64,000 nt of DNA from Macrostomum hystrix (Eukaryota > Platyhelminthes > Macrostomidae): the NCBI GenBank assembly GCA_950097015.1, contig CATNEN010000001.1:775501-839500 (forward strand), given 5' to 3'. A program made the translations under genes and the position numbers. Under the pieces are notes generated by a model that searched no databases, was not told the DNA's origin, and saw only the letters and a program-made list of their open reading frames with translations. Below, piece after piece: positions 46,280-57,823 of the stretch. Position 1 is the first letter of the stretch. Every line of letters starts with the position of its first letter.

Positions 46280-49200
46280 GTAAGAAAAAACATTCAGGCA
46301 CATCCTCAGGTCCCATTCAGCCACATCCTCAGGTCCCATTCAGATACAACCTTAGGACCCATTCAGCTACATCCTCAGGCCCATTCAGCCACATCCTCAG
46401 GTCCCATTCAGATACAACCTCAGGCCCCATTCAGCCACATCCTCAGGTCCCATTCAGATACAACCTCAGGCCCCATTCAGCCACATCCTCAGGTCCCATT
46501 CAGCCACATCCTCAGGCCCATTCAGCCACATCCTCAGGCCCCATTCAGCCACATCCTCAGGTCCCATTCAGCCACATCCTCAGGCCCCATTCAGATACAA
46601 CCTCAGGCCCCATTCAGCCACATCCTCAGGTCCCATTCAGATACAACCTCAGGCCCCATTCAGCCACATCCTCAGGTCCCATTCAGCCACATCCTCAGGC
46701 CCATTCAGCCACATCCTCAGGCCCCATTCAGCCACATCCTCAGGTACCATTCAGCCACATCCTCAGGTCCCATTCAGCCACATCCTCAGGTCCATATTAG
46801 CCACATCCTCAGGCCCCATTCAGCCACATCCTCAGGTCCCATTCAGCCACATCCTCAGGTCCCATTCAGCCACATCCTCAGGCCCATTCAGCCACATCCT
46901 CAATTCCCATTCAGATACACCCTCAGGCCCCATTCAGCCACATCCTCAGGTCCCATTCAGCCACATCCTCAGGTACCATTCAGCCACATCCTCAGGTACC
47001 ATTCAGCCACATCCTCAGGTACCATTCAGCCACATCCTCAATTCCCATTCAGATACAACCTCAGGCCCCATTCAGCCACATCCTCAGGTCCCATTCAGCC
47101 ACATCCTCAGGCCCATTCAGCCACATCCTCAATTCCCATTCAGATACACCCTCAGGCCCCATTCAGCCACATCCTCAGGTCCCATTCAGCCACATCCTCA
47201 GGTACCATTCAGCCACATCCTCAGGTACCATTCAGCCACATCCTCAGGTCCCATTCAGCCACATCCTCAGGTACCATTCAGATACATCCTCAGGTCCCAT
47301 TCAGCCACATCCTCAGGTCCCATTCAGATACATCCTCAGGTCCCATTCAGCCACATCCTCAAGTCCCATTCAGCCACATCCTCAGGTCCCATTCAGCCAC
47401 ATCCTCAGGCCCCATTCAGCCACATCCTCAGGTACCATTCAGATACATCCTCAGGTCCCATTCAGCCACATCCTCAGGTCCCATTCAGCCACATCCTCAG
47501 GTACCATTCAGATACAACCTCAGGCCCCATTCAGCCACATCCTCAGGTACCATTCAGATACATCCTCAGGTCCCATTCAGCCACATCCTCAGGTCCCATT
47601 CAGCCACATCCTCAGGTACCATTCAGCCACATCCTCAGGTCCCATTCAGCCACATCCTCAGGTACCATTCAGCCACATCCTCAGGTCCCATTCAGCCACA
47701 TCCTCAGGTCCCATTCAGCCACATCCTCAGGCCCATTGAGATACATCCTCAGGTCCCATTCAGATACATCCTCAGGTCCCATTCAGATACATCCTCAGGC
47801 CCCATTCAGCCACATCCTCAGGTCCCATTCAGCCACATCCTCAGGTCCCATTCAGCCACATCCTCAGGTCCCATTCAGCCACATCCTCAGGCCCCATTCA
47901 GCCACATCCTCAGGTCCCATTCAGCCACATCCTCAGGTCCCATTCAGCCACATCCTCAGGTCCCATTCAGCCACATCCTCAGGTACCATTCAGATACAAC
48001 CTCAGGCCCCATTCAGCCACATCCTCAGGTACCATTCAGCCACATCCTCAGGTCCCATTCAGCCACATCCTCAGGTACCATTCAGATACAACCTCAGGTC
48101 CCATTCAGCCACATCCTCAGGTACCATTCAGATACATCCTCAGGTCCCATTCAGCCACATCCTCAGGCCCATTGAGATACATCCTCAGGTACTATTCAGC
48201 CACATCCTCAGGTCCTATTCAGCCACATCCTCAGGCCCATTCAGATACAACCTCAGGTCCCATTCAGCCACATCCTCAGGTACCATTCAGATACAGCCAC
48301 TCACACACACACACACACACCCACACACCTGAACTGAACTATGAAAAAATGTATCTACTGTAAGGTGTGGATTTAAGGAGGTGGAAAAACTAGAGCGATG
48401 ACATGCTAGGCTGTAGGAAACAGAAAACTATAAGAGTCCAGTAGCTAGGCGTGACATTTTCACAATAAATTATTCACAAGATTTCAGTCAATTTTTCACC
48501 TTTTAAGTTATTCAAGACAAAGCTTAGTTTTACAAGTGGAAGCTATATGGCTGTGCTCAGTTGGACTATTGATGGAAAGTTATTGGCTAAGCAAAAAATG
48601 TTTAACTATAAAGCTAATCCATATCAAGTTTGAAAATATGTTTGCACTTTAGTGATAATCCACAATTCTGAGAATTGAAAGATTTAAGTAAGGGCTGATA
48701 GAACACGACCAGAGATTTTGAATGAACAATCATGGATTTGGTGTAAACAATCATGGATTTGGTGTAAACAATCATGGATTTGATGTAAACAATCATGGAT
48801 TTGATGTAAAAAATCATGGATTTGATGTAAACAATCATGGATTTGGTGTAAACAATCATGGATTTGGTGTAAACAAACATGGATTTGGTGTAAACAATCA
48901 TGGATTTGGTGTAAACAATCATGGATTTGGTGTAAACAATCATGGATTTGATGTAAACAATCATGGATTTGATGTAAACAATCATGGATTTGATGTAAAC
49001 AATCATGGATTTGATGTAAACAATCATGGATTTGATGTAAACAATCATGGATTTGATGTAAACAATCATGGATTTGATGTAAAAAATCATGGATTTGATG
49101 TAAAACATCATGGATTTGATGTAAACAATCATGGATTTGATGTAAACAATCATGGATTTGATGTAAACAATCATGGATTTGATGTAAACAATCATGGATT

Positions 49201-52200
49201 TGATGTAAACAATCATGGATTTGATGTAAACAATCATGGATTTGATGTAAACAATCATGGATTTGATGTAAACAATCATGGATTTGATGTAAACAATCAT
49301 GGATTTGATGTAAACAATCATGGATTTGATGTAAACAATCATGGATTTGATGTAAACAATCATGGATTTGATGTAAACAATCATGGATTTGATGTAAAAA
49401 ATCATGGATTTGATGTAAACAATCATGGATTTGATGTAAACAATCATGGATTTGATGTAAACAATCATGGATTTGATGTAAACAATCATGGATTTGATGT
49501 AAACAATCATGGATTTGATGTAAACAATCATGGATTTGGTGTGAACAATCATGGATTTGGTGTAAACAATCATGGATTTGATGTGAACAATCATGGATTT
49601 GATGTAAACAATCATGGATTTGATGTAAACAATCATGGATTTGATGTAAAAAATCATGGATTTGGTGTGAACAATCATGGATTTGATGTGAACAATCATG
49701 GATTTGGTGTAAACAATCATGGATTTGATGTGAACAATCATGGGTTTGTTGCAAACTATCATGAATTTGATGTGAACAATCATGGGTTTGTTGCAAACTA
49801 TCATGAATTTGATGTGAACAATCATGGATTTTGTGATAATAAACATGGATTCGGAGTGAACAATCATGGATTTGGAGTGAACAATCATGGATTTTGTGAG
49901 AAAAATAATGGATTTGGAGTGAACAATAATGGATTTGGAGTAAAAAACCTTGGATTTGGAGTGAGCAATCATGGATTTGGAGTGAAAAATCATGGATTTG
50001 GAGTGAACAATGGAGTTGGAGTGAACAATCATGGATTTGGAGTGAACAATCATGGATTTGGAGTGAACAATCATGGATTTGGAGTGAACAATCATGGAGT
50101 CGGAGTGAACAATCATGGAGTCGGAGTGAACAATCATGGAAGCGGAGTGAACAATCATGGAAGCGGAGTGAACAATCATGGAAGCGGAGTGAACAATAAT
50201 GGATTTGGAGTAAAAAACCTTGGATTTGGAGTGAGCAGTCATGGATTTGGAGTGAAAAATCTTGGATTTGGAGTGAACAATCATGGATTTGGAGTGAACA
50301 ATCATGGATTTGGAGTGAACAATCATGGAGTCGGAGTGAACAATCATGGAGTCGGAGTGAACAATCATGGAGTCGGAGTGAACAATCATGGAAGCGGAGT
50401 GAACAATCATGAATTTAGTATGAAGAACCATGAATTACTGTACATGGTCGCGTATTGTGTACGATTGAGTTTTCTTCAAAAAAAGAGAATAATTATATGA
50501 TATGCTCAGAAAGGGACAAAAGTTTGAGCAGTGAAGTTGAGTCGCCAAGACAAAATGCCAGATTTGATTATAAATTCTTCTATAATAGAAGGACAAATTT
50601 AATTAGAAAGACAAGATATTTATTAGATTATACGGGCGCATCGCATGTCTTTACATATCAATACGAGCTAGCTAGGTATATATTATAATTTAGATGAAAT
50701 TCTAGTGACGTCATAGAAATTAAGAGCTAAAAATAGATTTGCGTACAATCGTGAATTTACAAGAATTAAAACAAATAATTCGATGGCAATATTTCAGACG
50801 ACCAAGTCAGCTCGGTTTCGTGGCTGATCATTCGGCCACACCATCCAAGTCAATGCTCCAATCACTGCTCACCCTGTATGGTATGATCACGCTCATGCTG
50901 GGTGTGGTCATTCCAATTAGTGACGCACTGGCCAAGCCTGTACAGCACGCTGATTATAGACAGGTGAGTGTCACTTGTTAGAAGCTAAATTGTACATCGT
51001 GGGCATTGTAGGTTTGGGATTGTAAAATGCTGACTGAAGGGTTGGATTAGGGAACTGTGAGATTGTGGGATTATTAGATTGGGGGATGAAGGATTATGGA
51101 GTTGTTGGAAAAAAGTGTTATTTTAGGATTTTGGGATTGTAGGATTGTAGGACTGTAGGATTGTAGGATTGTAGGATTGTGGGTTTGTAGGATTGTATGA
51201 TTGTGGGATTGTAGGATTGTATTATTTTATGATTGTGGGATTGTAGGATTGTGGGATTGTAGGATTGTAGGATTGTAGGATTGTAGGATTGTAGGATTGT
51301 GGGATTGTAGGATTGTAGGATTGTGGGATTGTAGGATTGTGGGATTGTAGAATTGTAGGATTGTAGGATTGTAAGATTATAGGACTGTGGGATTGTGGGA
51401 TTGTAGGATTGTGGGATTGTAGGATTGTAGGATTGTAGGATTGTAAGATTATAGGACTGTGGGATTGTGGGATTGTTGGATTGTAGGATAGTGGGATTGT
51501 AGGATTGTGGGATTTTAGGTTTTGGGATGTTCGGATCATCAATGAAACGGATTTACTGGTGGGTATACATGTGGCTCACATATTTAGCTAGTCAATCTTA
51601 ACAGTATCATAGTAATTTACTGACAACCACTCCCACAATAAGTTATATTCCGTGTCTTAAAAATTCTGATACAAAATTTTCTTTATCAAAACGTATTTTC
51701 TCAAAAGAAAATTTATGTTGTTTCCCCTTTGGGAAAACAAACATATGTCAAACCTAAAATGGCCCTAAATGACCCTCGAATACGAGTATGATATTTCAAT
51801 AGCCTGTTTTATCAAAACTTTTGCCAGCTAAGTTTGCAAGCCAGATTTGGCCCAGGGATATACTCGTAATTCCAATCGAAGCCTTCTTGACCTTATCGCA
51901 ACATTGCCTGTCTGATAAACAATACAACTATACCTATGTTGACATTTCTAACGATAAGGGTTAGTTTGTTACAATAAAGGTTATTATTATAAAATCCTAC
52001 TAGTTGGTCACTGCACTCAAAGATGTCTGAACTGATAAGATTATAACAGTAACAGTGGGAGTGATTGTTTGATAACAAACTCGAAGTATAAGCCCACTAA
52101 TAGTTTTATAGTATTGTGTTTATCTGCTTTAGTTTAAAGACTTGTCCCTAACTGTCTGTCCCTAACTGTCTGTCCCTAACTGTCTGTCCCTAACTGTCTG

Positions 52201-55200
52201 TCCCTAACTGTCTGCCCTAACTGTCTGTCCCTAACTGTCTGTCCCTAACTGTCTGCCCTAACTGTCTGCCCCAACTGTCTGTCCCTAACTGTCTGTCCCT
52301 AACTGTCTGTCCCTAACTGTCTGTCCCTAACTGTCTGTCCTTAACTGTCTGTCCCTAACTGTCTGTCCCTAACTGTCTGTCCCTAACTGTCTGTCCCTAA
52401 CTGTCTGTCCCTAACTGTCTGTCCCTAACTGTCTGTCCCTAACTGTCTGTCCCTAACTGTCTGTCCCTAACTGTCTGTCCCTAACTGTCTGCCCTAACTG
52501 TCTGTCCCTAACTGTCTGTCCCTAACTGTCTGTCCCTAACTGTCTGCCCCAACAGTCTGTCCCTAACTGTCTGTCCCTAACTGTCTGTCCCTAACTGTCT
52601 GTCCCTAACTGTCTGTCCTTAACTGTCTGTCCCTAATTATCTGTCCTTAACTGTCTGTCCCTAACTGTCTGTCCCTAACTGTCTGTCCCTAATTATCTGT
52701 CCTTAACTGTCTGTCCCTAACTGTCTGTCCTTAACTGTCTGTCCCTAACTGTCTGTCCCTAACTGTCTGTCCCTAACTGTCTGTCCCTAACTGTCTGTCC
52801 CTAACTGTCTGTCCTTAACTTTCTGTCCCTAACTGTCTGTCCCTAACTGTCTGTCCTTAACTGTCTGTCCCTAACTGTCTGTCCTTAACTGTCTGTCCCT
52901 AACTGTCTGTCCCTAACTGTCTGTCCTTAACTTTCTGTCCCTAACTGTCTGTCCCTAAATGCCTAATTACATTGTATATATTTAAGTCTCTAGTCGTTAA
53001 TCCTCAGTGTAGTTTAGCCTAAATACTAATGAAAGGCGGAGGTAAATTGTACTCTGCGAGTTTCTAGACCAAAGAACCCAAACTCCATCCAGATGTTCTA
53101 CATCTTCATGCACGGCGTTGGCGCAATCAGCATCATGTACCTCGACGCGTTGATCGCCTTTCACAAGAGCGATCCGGCGAGAAACTTGGCCGCTGCCAGG
53201 TTCAACGCGCTGACTGGCGGTCATTTGCCAACAGTGCCAGAGATCCACTGCGAGGATGTGTCAGCCACACCGCCAGACACGCCGATGGCGACCGCCGCAG
53301 CCACTGAGATTGAGTTGGCCGCGGCAAACACACAAAACAGCAGGCAGGTGCCCATCTTTGAAAATGATGACAACGACAACGTCAACAATGACGAGGAGGT
53401 CGACGATGACGACGATAATCCAAGTAGAAAACTTCGACGAACCTCGGCCGAACCAGCCGAGACTGTCTCCGCCACGACAGCCGACATCGCCGAGACGCAG
53501 ATGCTGCTGCTGCGGCCGCTGCCATTCTGTGGCGGCGAATCTGGCTCGGCTACGTCGATGGACTCAGCAACTGGAACAGCGACGATGACAGCCACGGCTA
53601 CTGGCGCAGCCACATGCGGCGGTACTCGCACCAACTCGAAATGTCAAAGATTTTTCGACGGTTTTAGGCGAAGATTGAAACTGACTAGATTGGCCGTCGA
53701 AGAGAAGATTGGTGAGTTTGTAGGAATAACACCACGACTCATAAAATATATGTTTATACTAATCTAGCGTAGATAGACAGATGTAAACAAATTTAATAAT
53801 AATAATGATAATTGCAGGAGTGCTGCGGGCACATCATTTGGTGACACTAGACCTACAGCCAGTGAGATGTCAATTCTGCCCATTTCGCTGACTCCTGAGC
53901 ACACATGCACACAGATACCGTACGCAGGCACACGCTCACACATGTGTGTGCATTCTCATCCCTGACTTTCTCATCGTCATGCAGTGTACATTTCACTGTG
54001 CCTTGGAGGTTGGCCCTCAAAGTCGAAAATTGAATGGCAAGCCCTTAAGCCTTCTCTCCGCGGCTGCGCCCCAAATAAATGTGGCCTCGCCGCGGAATCG
54101 AGCTCATGGCCTTGGTGTGTTAGACTGCTCTGCCATTAGTAAACCAATGGTCGGATGTTCACCTTGAGCGGGTTAACACCTTAAGCTAAATGTACACCAA
54201 CAGCAGAAGAAAGTCTATAGACAAACGTACGTCGATTGCCGAATGTACATTTATGTACATCAATGTAAAAATTTTCTTTTTGTCTCTAGATCGAATAAAG
54301 AAACGACGTGACGGTCGTCGTATCACCTGGTCGGCAGCCGGTGTTAACATCTACCTGCGTCTAGGATCTGTCAGTGAGTTCTCGATCGTCAGCTTACTAA
54401 TTATTATCAATAAATATTTGAAAGAAATTTCATACACCGGCAATTTCCTGGACTTCAAACGCGCAGTATTCGGTTTCGGAGTCATGGTTCACGACGGGTT
54501 TAAAATAGTCGACGTGCTAGAGAAACGGGAAACGGCCGACTGTGCGGGTCCCTGGTTCCTGCCCAAACAGATTATTCACCTGCTGTTCATTGTAAGCCAG
54601 ACCTACTATCTGTTTAAGCATCACAGGGTAAGTAATTTGTCCTCTTATTTTCAACGGCGTAAATATCTTACTTTGAGTAGTTGTGCACGATCTTATACGT
54701 GCATGCTGGAATTTTGTGTGGTGCACTTTGAAAGCCAAAAAAAGAAAAAATTGAAATAGGTAAAAATTTAGAGACATACTAGAAATACTTGAAGTAGTAA
54801 TATTCAGCAAAGTAAACTTAAAATACAATAAAAAAGTAAAAAAGTAAATAAAAAAGTTCTATTGCAATAAAATTTGCATTTTTATTCGAAGCTGTTAATA
54901 AATTTAATACTTTTAACACATCTTTTCTGAAGACAAAGTTATAAATCCAATTTTCGTCCCAATTTTGTTATTTCGTTACGCTCTTTAAATACACCTACAT
55001 ATATGCACTTAATAAAAGTAAATACACTTAAAAAGAAGCTTTCTTGTATTTTTAATTTTAATCTATTAAAAATATTGAAAACTATAAGAAAACCAAATAT
55101 TGAGGCGGGAAGTGTTCAGAAATAAAAAAATACTTAAAGTTCGTGTAGTTTGATGCAGTTAAATTTTTAGGAACATTTTTTTCCACTACTGTTTTTTTAA

Positions 55201-57823
55201 ATATCGTATTTAATCATAACGTATAAAAAGTTTTTTTCGTTGAAGTAAGCTTACTTAAACAAATGATTTTTTTAAATTTGTATATAATTTGTAAGTTTTA
55301 TAAATAGGGCCGAGTAGTGGAGCTACGTTTTCGACTCTTGCACCAAGGGCCCGAGCTCGAATCAGCAACCATCCACGATGATTTTGTTAGAAAGATCTAA
55401 TTACTTTTTTGCGGAGAGAAGGCTTGGCGGCTTGACGTGCAACTTTGAGCGCATAAAGTCCAACCCTTAAAGCACAATGAGAGTGTACATTGAGGCAATG
55501 ACGATGATCGTTAAAAAAATAACAGCGCCAAAAATCCCTAAATAGTTTTTCATTGCAAAAAATATAAACAATTTAGCTTAGACACGTTTTTTCAAATCCA
55601 AAACTTCAATTCCAGGTAACAATCAACACCCAGAAATCGCTAGTAAGATTCATCCTAGTCCATTTGATGGTCACCAATCTGTGCATCTGGGGCAAAACGG
55701 TGATCTATGAGATCAAGTTGAGCATTCTGCATTCGGCTACTGGCTCGGGTTCGGACAATGGCACTGCGGGCCATGTGATTCCCCACACTGGAGGAATAAG
55801 TCACCACGTTAATATTTCGATTCTACCGGTACACCATCAGAATGGCTCAATAAGTAAGTGTGGACATTGCTATGTATGTTTGGTGCCATTATTACACAGT
55901 TATAGTGCTTACTACTCAATTGTCGTTCCTCTAGAGTCTATAGCATGTCGTGAAACAACTTATCTGAAATCTCCCTTTACCGTAATTTGAAATAAGTGGT
56001 CATTAACACACACAGTCTATGGTAGGCCGCGGCCCCTCCCCTATTTGGCTGACAAATCGATGTGGCGCCCCTCGGTAGTGGCGCCCCCTACCAGGGGCAC
56101 CCCCATGTGGTAGTGGCACCCCCTGGTAGGGGCACCCCCATGTGGTAGTAGCGCCCCCAAGAGGCGTGGCCCACCCCTAGACAAAAATCCAGGCTACGCC
56201 CCAGCCACTGATTGCATTACTCATTCATAGTCTTCAACCGTTCCACAGCGCCTCTAACCGATCTCACATCGGCATCGTCTATGGTCGCCAAATGCGACGG
56301 ACTTCAATTGCCAGAAGAGGACAGCCCGTCGCACAAGCTGGGCCCCTACCTGTATCCGTGCGCTGTTGAGTACGGTCTCATCTGTGCGGCGATCTGCTAT
56401 AAGCTCTTCTCTCGCGTCGGAGATGTTGAAGCGGTGCCCTACGGCAGGAAGGAGTCGCCGCAGGGCCCCAGAGCGACCACCTGTCACAAGTCGCACAAAG
56501 GCCTATTCCTGGGCCTGTTCATCATGATCTGCGTCCTCGTGCCAACCATCAGTTTGATATTTTTACAACGCGGCGATTCCGGGAAGCATCGGGATCAGCA
56601 CGCCATAGCGGTGATAGCTGTGGAATGCCTAGTGCTCGCATGCACAACTGGCATGGCTGTGTTGGGCACTGTGAAAGCTGTTCGACAGCTGAAACTGTAC
56701 AAACTGCACGGCAGTGAAGCATTCGATGTCAATTTGCTGTTTGTGGGCCTGGCTGGTGAGGTTCTAAGGAAATTTTTGAGTGAATCTTTGAGGTCTGACA
56801 ACTTCCTGACCACGAGCCACCGGCCTTCGAAACTCCCAAATCCCAAATCCTGAACCCTTCTAACACACACTCAACTGTCCCATCTCTCCCGTGTCTTATC
56901 TCTCCCGTCTCTCATCTCTCACATGTCTCATCTCACCGTTACTTATCTCTCACGTGTCTCATCTCTCATGTGTCTCCTCTCTCCCGTATCTCATCTCTCC
57001 CGTGTCTCACCACTCCCATGTCTCAATAGTGAGCAATCTTAAATCTTCTAATGTTATTCCTCACTCCTAACCTATCCGATTCACAAAGGTGTGATGTGCT
57101 ACAATCTGTTTGTTACCATATCGATTGGAGCTTGCCTTGTTGATGTCACCGCGGCCGCAGGAGACTTCCTGCCTCTGCCACAGTCTGCGGCAGCGAGCGG
57201 TCAGCACTGCCAGTGGGGCAGCCAGTTTCAGTACAACATCGCCCGACTAACCGGACTGAAGTCCTTCTTGGAAGTGACTCAATCTGTGGCACAAACTCTG
57301 TTTGTTATGCAGGTAAAATTTTTAATTCTTTGATTCAAAGAATCTTTTGATTCACAGAATCTTTGATTCACAGAATCTTTGATTCACAGAATCTTTGATT
57401 CACAGAATCTTTGATTCACAGAATCTTTGATTCACAGAATCTTTGATTCACAGAATATTTGATTAACAGAATCTTTGATTCACAGAATCTTAAAATTCAC
57501 AGGCGATTCAACGAAAAGTGACGCCCCAGCTGGCTGAAGGTCTTCACAAGCCGGGTCGTGGCACGACCATCGCCCTGCTGATCGCTAACCTCGCCATGTG
57601 GGTGGCCTCCGTTTTTGAGTCCCAGCGCGACATCGCGGACCAGTTCTTATTGAACTACTTCGGCTCAATGCCATGGAGCATCATTAAATACATTTTCCTG
57701 CCGCTGATAATATTTTATCGATTTCATTCCACCGTGTGCCTGTCGGAGATCTGGATTCAGAGCTACAAACTACCCAAGCTGTCGCATCAGTCGCATTATG
57801 AAGCTGGTAACACTAGTCTGTAG
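45975..57823 (+). CDS. Otopetrin-family proton channel, eight exons, full length
   Basis: Exons: 45975-46279, 50798-50963, 53093-53711, 54290-54627, 55616-55853, 56249-56755, 57089-57312, 57503-57823. All phases match and give 905 aa. Otopetrins are twelve-helix plasma-membrane proton channels. Family landmarks are LYGMITLMLGVVIPISDA (TM1, about 124-146), NIYLRLGSV, the VHLMVTNLCIW helix in exon 5, PYLYPCAVEY at 588-597, the KGLFLGL helix, HKPGRG before TM12 and the C-terminal signature FYRFHSTVCLSEIW at 870-883. The N-terminus is a polyglutamine segment (exon 1). The loop between TM2 and TM3 is long, about 180 aa, with an Asp/Asn/Glu-rich run at 247-266. Introns 1, 2, 6 and 7 hold tandem arrays, intron 3 a SINE and intron 4 a SINE relic. 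AATAAA is at 58267. It converges on the SSUH2-like gene. Family identity is secure; the paralogue is not assignable. Confidence 0.94.
46014..46115 (+). repeat. CAG microsatellite, coding (polyQ)
   Basis: Nearly pure CAG/CAA run: 28 codons, ATG at 46098, then five more codons. It is in frame in exon 1 of the otopetrin gene. Confidence 0.95.
46290..48298 (+). repeat. Intron 1 array of otopetrin, 22/23-bp monomer
   Basis: About ninety copies of a unit reading CCACATCCTCAGGTCCCATT then CAG, with variants GATACAACC, CAGGTACC, CAGGCCCC and a one-base shorter CAGGCCC form. It begins within ten bases of the exon 1 donor. Each unit contains CCTCAG followed by GT or GC, and CATTCAG. A short CA microsatellite (48,300-48,328) closes it. 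Confidence 0.96.
48722..50420. repeat. Intron 1 second array, 21-bp monomer
   Basis: About eighty copies of AACAATCATGGATTTGATGT plus A. The left and middle part is dominated by TTTGATGTA; the right third by TTTGGAGTG, GTCGGAGTG and AAGCGGAGTG variants. Its 21-bp period leaves frames open on both strands (about 600 codons). Splice phase shows it lies between exon 1 and exon 2. Confidence 0.95.
51125..51530. repeat. Intron 2 array of otopetrin, 8-bp monomer
   Basis: GATTGTAG or GATTGTGG repeated about fifty times, with a few AGATTATAGGACTGT units marking duplicated blocks at about 51,370 and 51,445. Confidence 0.93.
52139..52962. repeat. Intron 2 second array, 14-bp monomer
   Basis: About sixty copies of CTGTCTGTCCCTAA. 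Variants are CTGCCCTAA (shorter) and CTGTCCTTAA. It ends 130 bp before otopetrin exon 3. Each unit contains CCCTAACTG followed by pyrimidine-rich TCTGTCC. Confidence 0.96.
53815..54140 (-). mobile_element. tRNA-derived SINE, family A, in otopetrin intron 3
   Basis: Minus-strand body with GGGGCGCAGCCGCGGAGAG, TACGGTATCTGTGTGCATG and the CCGCAGCACTCCTGCAATTA end. It is tailed by ATT repeats (AATAATAATGAT at 53,797-53,810). The B-box-like GAGCTCGATTCCGCGGCGAG is intact; the A-box region is short. Confidence 0.82.
54628..55309. other. Intron 4 of otopetrin, AT-rich part
   Basis: Very AT-rich, with nothing recognised. The frame running on past the exon 4 donor is intronic. Confidence 0.6.
55310..55520 (+). 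mobile_element. Old family A SINE relic in otopetrin intron 4
   Basis: The plus-strand order is preserved but diverged: GGGCCGAGTAGTGGAGCTAC (A-box region), CCCGAGCTCGAATCAGC (B-box region), GCGGAGAGAAGGCTTGG, and a degenerate GAGAGTGTACA segment. Confidence 0.65.
56020..56205. repeat. GC-rich inverted/duplicated element in otopetrin intron 5
   Basis: GTAGTGGCGCCCCCTACC, AGGGGCACCCCCATGTGGTA and GTGGCACCCCCTGGTAGGGG make two tandem half-copies that are also partly complementary, followed by CAAAAATCCAGGCTACGCCC. It ends about 45 bp before the exon 6 acceptor and is far more GC-rich than the rest of the intron. It is probably a dispersed repeat, family unknown. Confidence 0.6.
56876..57030. 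repeat. 16-bp array in otopetrin intron 6, inverse of the 40-kb array
   Basis: Degenerate CATCTCTCCCGTGTCT units. The reverse complement equals the AGAGATGAGACACGGG monomer at 40.0-40.5 kb. Confidence 0.85.
57336..57502 (+). repeat. 16-bp array forming the 3' end of otopetrin intron 7
   Basis: About ten copies of TTTGATTCACAGAATC. The final copy is slightly changed (AAAATTCACAG), and its AG at 57501-57502 is the acceptor used to join exon 8 in frame. Confidence 0.93.

Noticed and set aside
52139-52962. CCCTAA in every 14-bp unit as an interstitial telomere
   Set aside because: The full unit is not a telomere repeat; the hexamer is embedded in an unrelated 14-mer. The same holds for AACCCT in the 43-bp array.
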